Assembly: GCF_002776525.5 (NCBI RefSeq)
Contig: NC_045436.1
Location: forward strand, 14,357,243 to 14,421,242
DNA: 64,000 nucleotides
Reading direction: 5' to 3'
Source of the DNA: Piliocolobus tephrosceles
Lineage: Eukaryota; Chordata; Mammalia; Primates; Cercopithecidae
Each line of letters opens with the position of its first letter. Within the stretch, counting starts at the first letter, position 1. The notes under the pieces are model-generated. The model saw only the letters and a list, made by a program, of their open reading frames with translations. It was not told the origin of the DNA and ran no database searches. The position numbers were made by a program, and so were the translations under genes. This document shows positions 48,488 through 60,500 of the stretch, one piece after another.

Positions 48488-49872
48488 TGAAGGTTTGAAA
48501 GGATGAAGGTAAATATTATTTTAATAAAGATATTATTTAAGAGACAAAGTACTTAAAGATTAATTCAATAGATTGTCTTAACACCCTATTCCATAAAGTT
48601 TCACTATAGGAAGCAAATATTTGGGGACATAGTTTAGTCTAAAGTTGTCTAGAACAGTAGGGCAATCCCTTAGCTTATTCCAACTGTCTCTGTAATTGCT
48701 TAAGCTATTTTCTCTCTCCAGAAAGTGGAGATACGGTAAGAATGGTAATGCGATAATGAACACCCGGGGACTTCTGAAGCTTCTATTGAACTTGAGCAGG
48801 TTACTTGAGAGTCACTTCAAAGTGTGAGGAATTCTGTGGGCTGCCTAGAATTTTAATTGCCCTGAAAACTGTATTTATATATAAAAATGAATGCAATTCA
48901 TATAATGCAGGTGAAAATATCCAGTACCAGACAAACTAAGATACTAAATCTAGAAAACATAATGCCTTCTTTTGCTTTTTCTACTTCTTACCTTTTCCTA
49001 TTTACCTTTCCTTTTCCCTCCCAGCTTCTCTTCATTTTTATTGTGATTTTTCTGTATTCATGGCCTTTATTCTCAGAATTCCTATGAGGTAGAAAATTAT
49101 TCCAATTTGTGTATTTTGCCTTGTTTCTTATAGGCTCCAAATAATAAATTGAATTGAGAATGAGGACCTAAGACCTTGAAAATGGTATATCCTTTGTTAT
49201 TTTCTCTGGGTCTTTAGTCATATACATATTATCTTAGTATTGTTTCTAACTCAAATAAAGAACACATAGCCTAAGATAGATACTTTTATAAAGATTAACA
49301 TTCTTTTGTAAAGAAATTATCTTCCGTTTTTCTTAAAGAGTAAAATTATTTAGTAATTATTCATGCTTATTCTTTATTAAATGTAATATAAATGAAATGG
49401 AATTACATTAATAAAAAGTATTTTCCCTTATGTGGTATAGATAATTATAACAAGATCTGATTTTTAAAGTTAAAGTCTTCATTTTATTATTCAGAAGTTT
49501 CCCACGGTTCAACTTCACATCAAATTCTGTAGCAGCAGGAGGCAATTTGGCTTTTGGCTCTTTGAATTTACAACATTAAGCCAAAAGAGAAGTCTACATC
49601 ATTTTTCATTTATTACATTTAATTCTAACAGTTTTTATCTACAAAATCCATTAATGCATATTAATTACATGACCAGAATTAAGCCAAGTATTTCAAAAGA
49701 TTCAGAGAACCAAATAATCTGATCCTTGGCACAAATAGATTCATATTCAAGTTGGGGACATACACTTGCATACATGCCATCATGAAGAAGTTAACAAATT
49801 GTAATAAAAATGTCATACATATTTAAAAAGTTTCTTAGTTACGTGTGAGGTCAAGACAATTTATAATACTCT

Positions 49873-50240
49873 TGTATTAGTTCATTTTCACATTGCTATA
49901 AAGAACTACCTGAGTCTAGGAAATTTATAAACAAAAGAGGTTTAATTGACTCACAGTTCCGCATGTCTGGGGAGGCCTCAGGAAACTTACAATGACGGCA
50001 GAAGATAAAGGGGAAGCAGGCACCTTCTTTACAAGGTGGCAGGAGAGAGAGAGAGGGAGAGAGGGCGAGAGCAAGGGGGAAAGTGCCACTTTAAAACCAT
50101 CAGATATCACGAGAACTCACTCACTATCACTAGGACAGCATAGGGGAAACTGCCCCTATGATCCGATAACCTCCCACCAGGACTCTCCCTCAACATGTGG
50201 GGATACATTTCAAGATGGACACAGAGTCATACTAATCACC
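49873..50240 (-). mobile_element. THE1: THE1-type LTR (ERVL-MaLR), solo
   Basis: Reverse-complement MaLR LTR: 'tgtattagttcattttcaca' at the left is the LTR 3' end. An ATTAAA signal (complement of 49941-49946) and 'ggggaggcctcaggaaactt' follow, then a GA-rich block (50043-50071), 'cactttaaaaccatcagata' and 'ataacctcccaccaggactc'. The right boundary is eroded. No internal THE1 sequence is attached. Confidence 0.85.
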
Positions 50241-50879
50241 TCAGTATATCAGATAGATAAACATTGAAAAAAATAATAATTTAAATAGAGTTTTGCTCAC
50301 TGTGCCTTTTCCCATGGCAATTCATACTATTGAAGACAAATAACTGGCTGTGAGTGATTCTCATAAAATTCCCAGTGTTAATTCATATTTCTGTCATGTA
50401 CATTTTTCAAAATGAGCATTTCTATGGCTACTATTTATAATTCTTTCTAATTTTCCACATGACTAAGCCTAATATGATATGCAGTAATCATCAGTGATGC
50501 AGTTTTGTTTTTGACTGTAGCACAGTAGGACCTTCTCTTTTTTTCAGGCTATTTCTTCTACATAGATGATCTTACACACACATACACACCCATGACTTTG
50601 GTTACTGTCTCCACATTAATACATTTACAACTCTACCTTGTGAGTCCTGCTTAACATCTTCATTGTAGTGTCTTCATTTAATGTAGTGCCACATTAAAAA
50701 CAACACTCAGGATTCTCCCACTTCCACCCGTCATCCCCAAAGCCAGGCTCTGCTCCAGTATTTCTCACTGGCTGTGATGGACTGCATCTTTCATAACGGA
50801 CAGGCTGGAAACAGTTGACTAAACTGACCCTGACATTTCTCTAACTTTTATCGTCTTCCACATTGTATACATCACCAGG
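50241..50879. other. Unique sequence
   Basis: No repeat or gene recognised. Confidence 0.45.
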
Positions 50880-51240
50880 TACTCACTAATTGTCTTTCTA
50901 CATTCCCTTCAATTCCATATTCTTCCTTTCTCTATCATCACCATCCTATTTCTAATTACCATAGTTTCTTAATACTACAACTGCTACTATTAACCAGACC
51001 CTTCATGTTCAGTCTTCTTCCTGAAAACAATCTCTACTCTACAACCAGTTTTTTTTTGCTATTGTTCTACAACATATAACTAGTCATATCAATTATGCAT
51101 AAAGCCTTTTATGCCTTCGTATGATTGTAAAGAAAAAGTCCCAAATTCTTATTATAGCTGACAAGATCCAGCAGAATTTGATCCCTGCTTGTTTCTCCAG
51201 GCTCATTTTTTTGTCACTTTTTACCTATTGATTCTTGGTA
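50880..51240 (+). mobile_element. L2: L2 LINE fragment
   Basis: C/T-rich text with 'tcatcaccatcctatttcta' followed by 'tgacaagatccagcagaatt' and 'cctgcttgtttctccaggct' resembles the L2 region before its 3' end. Strongly decayed. Confidence 0.5.
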
Positions 51241-51324
51241 TTTTTTTTATTATTATTAAAAGGGATTACACATACAACTATGCAATACCCTTTTCAGCCT
51301 CCTTTATTCCCCCCTCATGCTGAA

Positions 51325-51440
51325 CCAGGAAACAACTGCATCAGAATCATAACAAATATTTAAATGCATATTTCTAGCTTCTATTCGATAATGACTAAAT
51401 CAGACTCTGTGAGTAGAAATAGGACTACATGATATCAGTT
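51325..51440 (+). mobile_element. MER5: MER5-like hAT DNA transposon remnant
   Basis: 'acaactgcatcagaatcata', 'aaatgcatatttctagcttc' and 'aatcagactctgtgagtaga' follow the MER5 order (CATCAGAATCACC, AGATTCC, AATCAGAATCTCTGG). Confidence 0.45.
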
Positions 51441-51899
51441 ACTTCAGGGAAAGTTTATACATACAAATCATTGAAAACCTTTATTTTAGATGTTAGGTTT
51501 CTTTATATATGATATGAAGAGGCTTCTTTTCTCAATCGATACTCTTAATTTAGGTAATCTCATCCATTACCTGACTTCCAATAACTAGATGTCAGAGAAA
51601 GCCACATGTAAATCTTAAGCTTCTCTTTTGACTTAAGACTTAGATGTTTAATTTCCTCCATGACCTCTCCACCAGATGCTCACAACCCTCTCAAATTAGA
51701 CGAGAATGCACTAAACTCCTCATGGCGTCCCTGCAAATCTTTTCCACCTCCAGTGTGTATCATAAAATATCCATCCAGCCAGTGACTCTTGCCTGAAATT
51801 TTTATTTCACTTCCCACCAATTCATAACCATATACTCCCTAAAAAAAAGTCTCGCATGTATTCACTTTTTTCTATATAAAATGGCAGGTCTCCTGGCCA

Positions 51900-52255
51900 A
51901 CCAATCAGCAGTTCTGTCCACGCTATTGTAAAGGCCTTCTACCTGAATTCTCGCTTACATAATTACCTCCCATACCTACAATTTTACACATTGCAGCCAG
52001 AAGGAATCTGTTGCGTCACCATTTAAGATCCTTCAAAACCTTCCCACTATATTAGGATAAAATCTAAATTCTCTGATGTAGCTGATAAAGCTTTGCATAG
52101 TCTTGTCTTTTACTCCACCCTGATCTTCCTTCCCACTTGCTCTTTCTCTGTCCAGCAGCCACACTAGTCTTCTGTCAGTTACTTCTGGCTCAGACTATTT
52201 GCATTTTCTGTATCTTTATTTCATCCCACCTCCCTTCAACTGTGCTTGTCTAAAT
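51900..52255 (+). mobile_element. L2: L2 LINE fragment
   Basis: 'cattgcagccagaaggaatc', 'cttcaaaaccttcccactat', 'aggataaaatctaaattctc' and 'ccagcagccacactagtctt' follow L2 in order. Together with 53880-53990 it may be one L2 opened by the Hsmar1 insertion. Confidence 0.6.
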
Positions 52256-52271
52256 TCTACTTATATTAATG

Positions 52272-52395
52272 TACCAATGTGTATGTGTGTGTATAATGTT
52301 TATACACATATATACAAATCTATATATAATATATACACATACACACAGATATACAATATACAGTTTTATGTATACACAAGTTTATATATAAACAT
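52272..52395. repeat. AT/AC-rich alternating tract
   Basis: Degenerate mixture of TG, TA and CA dinucleotides. Confidence 0.85.
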
Positions 52396-52632
52396 CAACA
52401 TGAGTGAACATAAGTAGGAATTATGCATATATGTGAAGCTTTCCCTGAACTGTAAATCTAAATCATACTGTTTTATTTTGTTGTAATTTACTTTTCTTCT
52501 AAGAATATATCCATCATTTTTAATTGTATAGTTGGTTTGAAGAATTATTGATTTAATATTAGATTGTTGCAAAAGTAATAACAGTTTTAGACCATGAATT
52601 TTAAATCATAACTAGGCTCAAACACATCTTTA

Positions 52633-53268
52633 TTAATCAAAATAGGAACCATTACAATCAATACATTTTTGCCAATGAGAAGTAAGTTGTTTATTCTTGT
52701 AGCATAAAAATCCATGCTTCGGGATTTGATGAACTCTTGGAAAGCATTTTCTGCATTCTACTGGTTTTGGAAGCATTTTCCTTGCAAAAAGTTGTCGAGA
52801 TGCTTGAAAAAGTGTTAATCTGTTGGCAAGAGGTCAGATGAATATGGCGGATGAGGCAAAACTTTGCAGCCCAATTTGTTCGACTTTTGAACCATTGGTT
52901 GTACGGCGTGTGGTTGGGCGTTGTTGTGGAGAAGAATTGGGCCCTTTTCTGTTGACCAATGCTGGCTGCAGGTGTTTCAGGTCTTGATGGATCTCATCAA
53001 ATTGCTGAGCATACTTCTCAGATGTAATGGTTTTGCCAGGATTCAGAAAGCTGTGGTGGATCAGACTGGCAGCAGACCACCAGACGGTGACCATGACATT
53101 GCTTTCGCTACAAGTTTTGTCTTTGGGAAGTGCTTTGGAGTTTCTTCTCAGTCCAACCGCTGAGCTGGTCCTCACTGTGAGACCCCACTTTCGTCTCACA
53201 TCACAGTCTGATAAAGAAATGGTTTATTATTGTTGCGTAGAATAAGATAAGATGACACTTCAAAACGA

Positions 53269-53306
<38 letters not shown>

Positions 53307-53673
53307 CAGCTTACGAGGCACCCACTTATCAAGCTTTTCACCTTTCCAACTTGCTTCAAATGCCAAATGACCATAGAAGAGTGGACACTGATTTCTTCAG
53401 CAACTTCTCATGTAGTTGTAAGAGGATCAGTTTTGATGATTGCTCTTCATCGGTCATTGTCAACTTCTGAAGACTGACCACTACGCTCCTCATCTTCAAG
53501 GCTCTCAAGTTCTTTGCAAAACTTCTTGAACCGACACTGCACTGTAGGTTCATTAGCAGTTCCTGGGCCAAATGTGTTGTTGATGTTGCAAATTGTCTCT
53601 GTGCTTTAGGACCCATTTTGAACTGAAATAAGAAAATCAACCAAACTTGCTTTTTGTCTAACATCATTTCCAT
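52633..53673 (-). pseudogene. HSMAR1 transposase: Hsmar1 mariner transposase pseudogene
   Basis: In a working mariner this enzyme cuts and pastes the element at TA sites, using an N-terminal helix-turn-helix and a D,D34D catalytic core. Here the start MEMMLDKKQ is at 53673 and the stop TAA at 52633-52635, 1,041 bp against about 1,032 for an intact frame. MVTVWWSAASLIHHSFLNPG and ITSEKYAQQ are well preserved. A 32-base A run (T at 53272-53303) disrupts the region between the DNA-binding and catalytic domains. A one-base insertion near 52940 shifts the frame, and after correcting for it the second catalytic aspartate reads Asn (HNNA for HDNA). The first (CD before KW) and third (SD) are still visible. 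The product is non-functional. It is related to the transposase domain captured in SETMAR. Confidence 0.9.
53272..53303. repeat. 32-bp poly(T) expansion in mariner
   Basis: A pure T run inside the transposase body, where the related coding sequence has only a short A-rich ENQKN stretch. It is therefore an expansion and not a retrotransposon tail. Confidence 0.92.
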
Positions 53674-53879
53674 AGTCTAAAATAAGTTTAAAATAAACAG
53701 CAAGTAATAAGTAATTAGCAAAATAAAATAAATCAAGAAATGCACATTAAAATGATGTATAACCACATTTGTTGAATAATGTATTCCAATATCAAACAGC
53801 AAATTTCAACAATGCAAAAAAAACCACAATTACTTTTGCGCCAACTTCATATTGTTTTTAATGAGATGGCAACTTTCGC

Positions 53880-53990
53880 ATCTTACAGGGACATTTGCTC
53901 TTAATTCAGTATCGTATCCCCAATACCTAGTTCAGTGTTTGGCATGTAATAGACACTCAATACATATTTATGGAATGAATGAACAAACAT
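53880..53990 (+). mobile_element. L2: L2 LINE 3' end
   Basis: 'agtatcgtatccccaatacc', 'agtgtttggcatgtaataga' and 'cactcaatacatatttatgg' followed by aatgaatgaac is the L2 3' terminus. Confidence 0.8.
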
Positions 53991-55394
53991 GTAAATAGAA
54001 TATCTCAATACAAAACTACTGATTTTTTTTAAAAAAATCAATCATTTCTCATCTTAATTGTTTCTCTTGTCATATGATTAAATAATTAATGCTTTAGGGT
54101 AAGGAAGGAGCAACTTTTATATCAAAATTTCAATGCAAACTCAATTTATTAGATATTTAGGAAGTTGTGGATCAAGATATTTATCAGGTTTCTCGGTAAA
54201 AATTCAGTCATTCTGGACAAAACATTATGCTGGTGGAAATATATCAGGAAAATAAAAATTAACCAATATTGACAGTAAAAAAATTATTTAAAAAAGCCAA
54301 TAATATCAAATGTCAAAATTAAAATTAAAAGGGGGAGCAAACAACTGCTTAGGTATTTAGAACAATTGACTCATTCTGATAGCATAAATATATGGTTAAA
54401 AATGTTTATCTTATAGTTGATATGTACCTTAATTTAACTACCACCTACCATGAATATATACTTTATGAGCACACAAACTTCTCTCATGTAAAAAGTTTTA
54501 CTAAATCAATAATTGACATATTGGGCCAAGTGGGACTATGGAATGTTTTCAATCACTTAAATTTCCAAGCATTTGTGTGGAAAAGTGAGGCCATCAATGA
54601 TAATATCACTGATACCAGATTTTCTCCAAGTACATAGAAGACTGCATGTGTTTTTTTCACAATGAGCAATATCAATGGCACTGCTTAGTGATTCCAGAGA
54701 TGACTCTGCTAAGATGGTCAAATTATAATACATAACTTTATGTTTTAGTTTCTTCTCCCACAGTTATTGGGGTAACTGAGAATAAATAAAAGATTTAATT
54801 CCAGACTAAAATTTAGCTGAGGCCGTCATGATTGCATCTTACAGTGGTAGACAACTTGAGCATTTATTTTATTAAACTTCAGCACAGGTGAACTGGCTTG
54901 GGAAATCTACCAACTTAAAATATAAAAAGTGCAATATAACCTTTGCTATTTTGCCAGCAGCAAAATTATGCATCATGGCTTACCTTAAAAGTGATGTTTT
55001 GGACTACGTTGAAAAGAGAAATTGTGTAGAGACAATATTCACGTATTTCATATTTGTTAAAGCACAAAATGCTGTACAAATATTTTCTTACTAATTTTTG
55101 TATACAATTTATGAAATGCTTTCTCTGAAAGTATTTGCATTTTTTAAGGTATGAATTATAACCCTTAAATTGACATATGGCTATTTGGAAAATAGTGGAA
55201 TAAATAGTATATGGGTAGAAATACAATTTACAGATGAACAAAAATCTAGACTTTTTAGTTCATTTCATTATTTCATCTGAAAAAAAGAGTAGTCATTATC
55301 TAAAATGATTTTTCAGTTTGATGTAATATTTTTCATAATTTTTATAACCCCTTTCCAAGCCTTGAACACAAGGATCACATTTTAAAGATCTTTT
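53991..55394. other. Unique AT-rich sequence
   Basis: No repeat or gene recognised. Confidence 0.5.
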
Positions 55395-55705
55395 TTCTTT
55401 TTTTTTTTCTTTTTTTTTTTTTTTTTTCAGTGGAGTCTTGCTCTGTCTCCTGGGCTGGAAAGCAATGGTGTTATCTTGGCTCACTGCAACCTAAGTCTCC
55501 TGGGTTCAAGTGATTCCTCTGCCTCAGCCTCCCAAGTAGCAGGAATTACAGGTGCATGTCACCACAGTGGCTAATTTTTGTATTTTTAGGAGAGACGGGG
55601 TTTCACCATCTTGGCCAGGTTGGTCTTGAACTCCTGACTGTGTGATCCACCTGTCTCGGCCTCCCAAAGTGCTGGGATTATGGAAGTGAGCCACCATGCC
55701 CAGCC
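55395..55705 (-). mobile_element. Alu: Alu element
   Basis: Reverse-complement Alu with a long interrupted T tract and terminal 'ccaccatgcccagcc'. Flanks share 'ttaaa' but the duplication is weak. Confidence 0.92.
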
Positions 55706-56331
55706 TTAAAAGTCCTTCTATGACATTGCCCTTCATCATCACCTATGTAAACTCTGCATTTCTACAGAATTATATGATTTTGGTGTCAAGTCCATGGGGA
55801 TAAAATGAAGTCTACGTTAGCACTTGTGAAATTATTATTCTATTCAGTTTTTTTCTAGTAGTGTCCAATAAAAACAAGATAATATTGCTCCTTTGCTTTT
55901 ATTTAATGCATATAATTTAGAGATATTCATGTATTATGGATCTTTCATTGGGTACTTTATTTCTTTTATTTATTTTTTAAAAATTTCAACAGTTTAAGGG
56001 GTACAGATAGTTTTTGGTTACAGGGATGAATTGTATAGTAGTGAAGTCTGGGCTTTTAGTGCACCTATCGCCCAAATAGTGTACATTGTAGCCAATAGGT
56101 TATTTTTCATCCTTCTTCCCACCCCACCTTCTCCCTTCTTCTGAGTTTCCAATGTCCACTGTATCACTCTGCAGACCTTTGAGTAATCGTAGTTTAACTT
56201 CTACTTATTGATAAGAACACGAGGTATTTGGTTTTACATGTTTGAGTTACTTCATTTAGGATAATACCCTCCAGTTCCAAGTTGCTACAAAAGACTACTT
56301 TATCTTTTTCATGGTTGAGTAGTATTCCATT

Positions 56332-56348
56332 GGATGGATGGATAGATG

Positions 56349-56402
<54 letters not shown>

Positions 56403-56412
56403 NNNNNNNNNN

Positions 56413-56459
<47 letters not shown>

Positions 56460-56477
56460 AATATAGGTAGATAGATA
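56332..56477. repeat. (GATA)n microsatellite with assembly gap
   Basis: GGAT units pass into long pure GATA runs on both sides of ten Ns, ending 'ataggtagatagataca'. It lies where L1 ORF2 normally reads a short 'ccattgtatatat' sequence. The true length is unknown because of the gap. Confidence 0.97.
56403..56412. other. 10-N assembly gap
   Basis: Ten Ns inside the GATA array, which probably mark an unresolved repeat length and not missing unique sequence. Confidence 0.98.
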
Positions 56478-58170
56478 CATTTTGTTTATTCACTCATTGG
56501 TTAATGGGCACTTAGACTGATTCCATATCTTTTCAGTTGTGACTTGTGCTGTTATGAACATACAAGTGTAGGTGCCTCTTTTATATAATAACTTATTTAC
56601 TTTTGGGTTGTTACTGCATAATTCCAGTAGTGGGATTGCTGGTTTGAATGGTAGATCTACTTTTAGTTTTTTGATAAATCTCTCTACTGTTTTTCATAGA
56701 GATTTTACTAACTTACATTCCCACCAACAGTATACACACGTTCTCTTTTCACCATATCCACACAAATATCTATTTTTTTGTTTGTTTTTTGAGTTTTTAA
56801 TAATGGCCATTCTGGCTGGAGTAAGGTGGTTTCTCATTGTGGTTTTAATTTGCATTTCCCTGATTATTAGTGATGTTGAACATTATTTAAACTTTTTTTT
56901 GGCCGTTTGTGTGTCTTCCTTTGAGAAATGTATGTTCTTGTTGTTTGCCCACATTTAGTGGGATTATTTATTTTTTTTCTTGCTGATTTGTTTGAGTTCC
57001 TTGTAGATTCTGGATATTAGTCCTTTGTCAAATGTATAACTTGCAAATATTTTCTCCCATTCTATAGGCTACCTGTTTACTCTGTTAATTTTAGTTTAAT
57101 TTAGTCTCATTTATTTATTTTTGTTTTATTGCACTTGCTTTTAAGGTCTTAGTCATAAATTCTTTGCCTAGGACAATGTCCAGAAGAGTTTTCCCTAGGT
57201 TTTCTTCAAAATTTTTCATAGTATCTGATGTTGGAATTAGGTCTTTAATCCATCTTGAGTGAACTTTTGTATGTGGTGAGAGATAGGGGTCCAGTTTCAT
57301 TCTTCCACATATGCCTATCCAATTTTTCCAGCACTGTTTATTCAATAGAATGTTCTTTCCTCAGTGTATGTTTTTGTTTTTGTCTGCTTTGTGAAAGATT
57401 AGCTGGTTGCGGGTAGTTGGCTTTATTTCTAGATTCTCTATTTTGTTCCATAAGTCTATGTGTCTACTTTTATATCTACATCAGCCTGTTTTGGTTACCA
57501 CAGCCTTAAAGTATTATTTGAAGTTGGGTAATGTGATGCCTCAAGATTTGTTCTTTTTGATTTGGCTATTTGGGCTCTTTTTTGGTTCCATATAAATATC
57601 AGGATTATCTACTTTTGTGAAGAATGATGTTGGCATTTTGATAGGAATTGCATTGAATCTGTAGATTGCTTTGGGCACTGTGGTCATTTTCATGATGTTG
57701 ATTCTTCCAATCCATAAGCATGGGATATATTTCCATTTGTTTGTATCATCTATGATTTTATTAATGAGTATTTTGTAGTTCTCCTTGTACAGATCTTTCA
57801 CCTCCTTGTTAAGTATTTTCCTAGGCATTTTTTTCTTAGCATTTTAAATGGGATTGAGTTATTGATTTGTGTACATTGATTTTGTAACTTGAGACTTCAC
57901 TGAATTTATTCATTAAATCTGAGTCTTTTGGAGGAGTCTTTAGCATTTTCTATGCATAAGACCATATCATTTGCAAGCATGGATAGTTTGACTTCCTCTT
58001 TTCCAATTTGGATGCCTTTTATTTCTTTCTCTTACCTAATTGCTCTGGCTAGGACTTCCAGTGTTATGTTGAATAGAAGGGATGAAAGTGGGTATCCTTG
58101 TCTTGTTCCAGTTCTTATGGGTAATGCTTTCAACTCTTCCCCATTCAGTATGATGTTGACTGTGCATTTC

Positions 58171-58811
58171 CCAAATATTATTGAATATTGTAAAATCTAA
58201 GTAATTCACCTACCCTAAATTACTTTGAAATAGCATGATATACCATACTCAATGATTACTTTTTAAAGATTATTGAAGTATATATTTATCTTATGAAATT
58301 GGTACTGAGAAATCAAAGGAGGAACTGAAGCCTCATTTCTGGAGTAATATCTATTAACTTGTATGCTATTTTTTGAAATACCTTAAGACAAGTTTAAATA
58401 ATAGCACAAAAACTTGTCACATGCATTAAAAGATGATAAACTGGAAAATGTTTTAAAATAATATCATTTTATTGAGTTTTCTTTTTCTTGATTCTTTTTA
58501 GGTGAAATTTTTAGATGTATGAAAAGATAAAAACTAGTAACTCTGGTATATTTTATATTTCTATATTTATCCTATTACAAATTGGATTGACGTGGCACTA
58601 TTAGAACATATATTTGTATTTTTGACTCTCTACAAATCTTTCTTAAATGTGTATTAACAAATGGAAAACTGCATAAAAGAATTAGATGTATTTTACATAA
58701 ATCTCAAATTTCTGACACTTGATGTTGATTTAAAATATAAATGGTTTCAATATAAAGGATTTAAATGTAAAAACTAAATAATTCAAGTATTAGCAGAAAA
58801 CTAGTATGCAT
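58171..58811. other. Unique AT-rich sequence
   Basis: No repeat or gene recognised. Confidence 0.5.
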
Positions 58812-59070
58812 TTCTTTTTTTTTTTTTTTTTTTTTTGAGATGAAGTTTCACTCTTGTTGCCCAAGCTGGAGTGTAATGGTACAATCTTGGCTCACCGCAA
58901 CCTCCGCCTCCAAGATTTAAGTGACCCTCCTGCCTCAGCCTCCTAAGTAGCTGGGATTGCAGACACATGCCACCACACCCAGCTAATTTTTTGTATTTTT
59001 ACTAGAAACGGGGTTTCACCACATTAGCCAGGATAGTCTCAAACTCCTGACCTCAGGTGGTCCACCCGCC
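58812..59070 (-). mobile_element. Alu: Alu element, 5' truncated
   Basis: Reverse-complement Alu from poly(T) to 'caggtggtccacccgcc', where it stops about 40 bases short of the usual end. Confidence 0.92.
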
Positions 59071-60344
59071 ATTGTGTAAATACAAGTTTTCTAGCAATGA
59101 CTTAAAATCCAAATGTAATTTTAAAAGTCTGATAAAAAAAAAGACTACATATTTTAAAAAGGTAAAAGTTGCATAGGAAAAGAAAAGCTTGAAGCAAATT
59201 CAGGAGATTGCTAACAAGAGATAGTATTGGGACATGTGGGAGACAATATTTGCAACACTTATCACAGATGAAGAGCTAATGATCCAAATAAATAATGTTG
59301 AGTTGAGGACAAGACCAAAAGTCAGATAGAAAATAGGAAACAAACAAACCCAAACCGAAATCATATGCCTTTGCTCGTTTGTACGAAACACATACAAGCA
59401 CAAATCAGAAACTAATGAGATTACTTATTTAGAGAAAGTAGGTGGGAAATGGTTAGAGAAGATAAGAAGATTAGAACAGAAGAAAGGCTCTCAGCAGGAC
59501 ACTTCTCTGAGTATACCATTTTTAACACTCTGCATTTGGGGATCATATTAATATTTCACATACACACAATAAATTTAATAAACAATTATGGGGAAAGGTA
59601 AATACAAAAGCAAATTCAACTAGAAACAAATGAGCCTAACCATGTTTCAAATGCACAACACAAACACAGTGAAGGGAAAAAACAAAGTACATTTTGTATC
59701 TTTTTATTTAACAAGGAGTTAAGAGAAGTGAAATCAAGTGTATTTTCTGCTTTCCGCCTACACTTTAAACTTAACTGAGAGTTAATGTTTGCTTTGAAAT
59801 GAAAGCAAATTGATCATATTATGACGTTTAGTTGTGTCTACTGCCAGCATTTTATTAACATTTTAATATCACAGTGGAAAAGTAAGAGAAATACTGAAAG
59901 GCTATTTCTAACACCCTTCTCCCTTGCTATATCCCACTTCAAATAAGGGAAGATGAGATGCCCAGTTTTATGAATTATTTTGCAACTGGGGTTAACCAAG
60001 TCCCCCGTTCCAGCCCATTGGACGTAAGTGAAAGTTCTTATTTTCCTGCTAAAGACAGACGCAGCTGGTACCACTGCTTTCCACAAGACCGATACCTAGA
60101 TTTGCATCTGCCGAAAATGGACTACACCTTATTTCTTGCACTAGACCATGAAAAATATAAACCTACTTGTTTAAGCTACCTTTAGTGTGGTTTTCTGCTG
60201 AGTGAAAATAAAACATCCCTCACTCACGTACAGATCTTCATGCTCAGATCACGCCCTGAAGCTAGAATTACACAAATAAAATGCTTTTAGGTAGAAAAGA
60301 TAAATTTGTTCTTAAAGATATTAAAACTTTCTTTACATTTGTAT
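59071..60344. other. Mostly unique sequence
   Basis: The part near 59220-59330 ('gacaatatttgcaacactta') faintly recalls old L1/HAL1 ORF2, too weak to call. No gene recognised. Confidence 0.4.
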
Positions 60345-60500
60345 ACGAATTATCTCATTTAACCTTCAATATGCTTAAGAGCAAGAATTATGATACCAAT
60401 TTTATATGTGATCAAACTAAGATTCAGAGATTTGAATTATAACACCCAAGACCATTTAGCTCATAACAATATCAGAATTCAACAACAGGACTTTTTAATT
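60345..60500 (-). mobile_element. MIR: MIR SINE fragment
   Basis: 'attatctcatttaaccttca', 'actaagattcagagatttga', 'cccaagaccatttagctcat' and 'atcagaattcaacaacagga' follow the reverse-complement MIR core. Confidence 0.75.

Larger units (their letters stand above)
45754..49872. other. Unique sequence with an isolated direct repeat
   Basis: About 4.1 kb without recognised transposable elements or exons, apart from the 41-bp direct repeats at 47187 and 48447. Confidence 0.5.
52559..53849 (-). mobile_element. HSMAR1: Hsmar1 mariner, full length
   Basis: A 1,291-bp Tc1/mariner element with both terminal inverted repeats: left ttagattgttgcaaaagtaa at 52559-52578 and right ttacttttgcgccaac ending near 53849. 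TA target dinucleotides flank it at 52557-52558 and 53850-53851. The length fits the roughly 1.29-kb consensus, so it is an autonomous-size copy and not the 80-bp MADE1 derivative. It lies within a region that reads as L2 on both sides. Confidence 0.92.
55958..58170 (-). mobile_element. L1: 5'-truncated L1 (L1PB/L1MA age)
   Basis: Antisense L1 covering the 3' UTR ('aggggtacagatagtttttg', 'gtgcacctatcgcccaaata') and the 3' half of ORF2, ending within the reverse transcriptase region near 58170. ORF2 pieces such as IDDTNKWKYIPCLWIGRINI (about 57710) are readable, but frameshifts and stops interrupt the frame. A GATA microsatellite has grown inside it. Confidence 0.88.

Noticed and set aside
56194..56493. 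Repetitive Ser-Ile-Tyr-Leu peptide frame across the N gap
   Set aside because: It is simply the translation of the GATA array.
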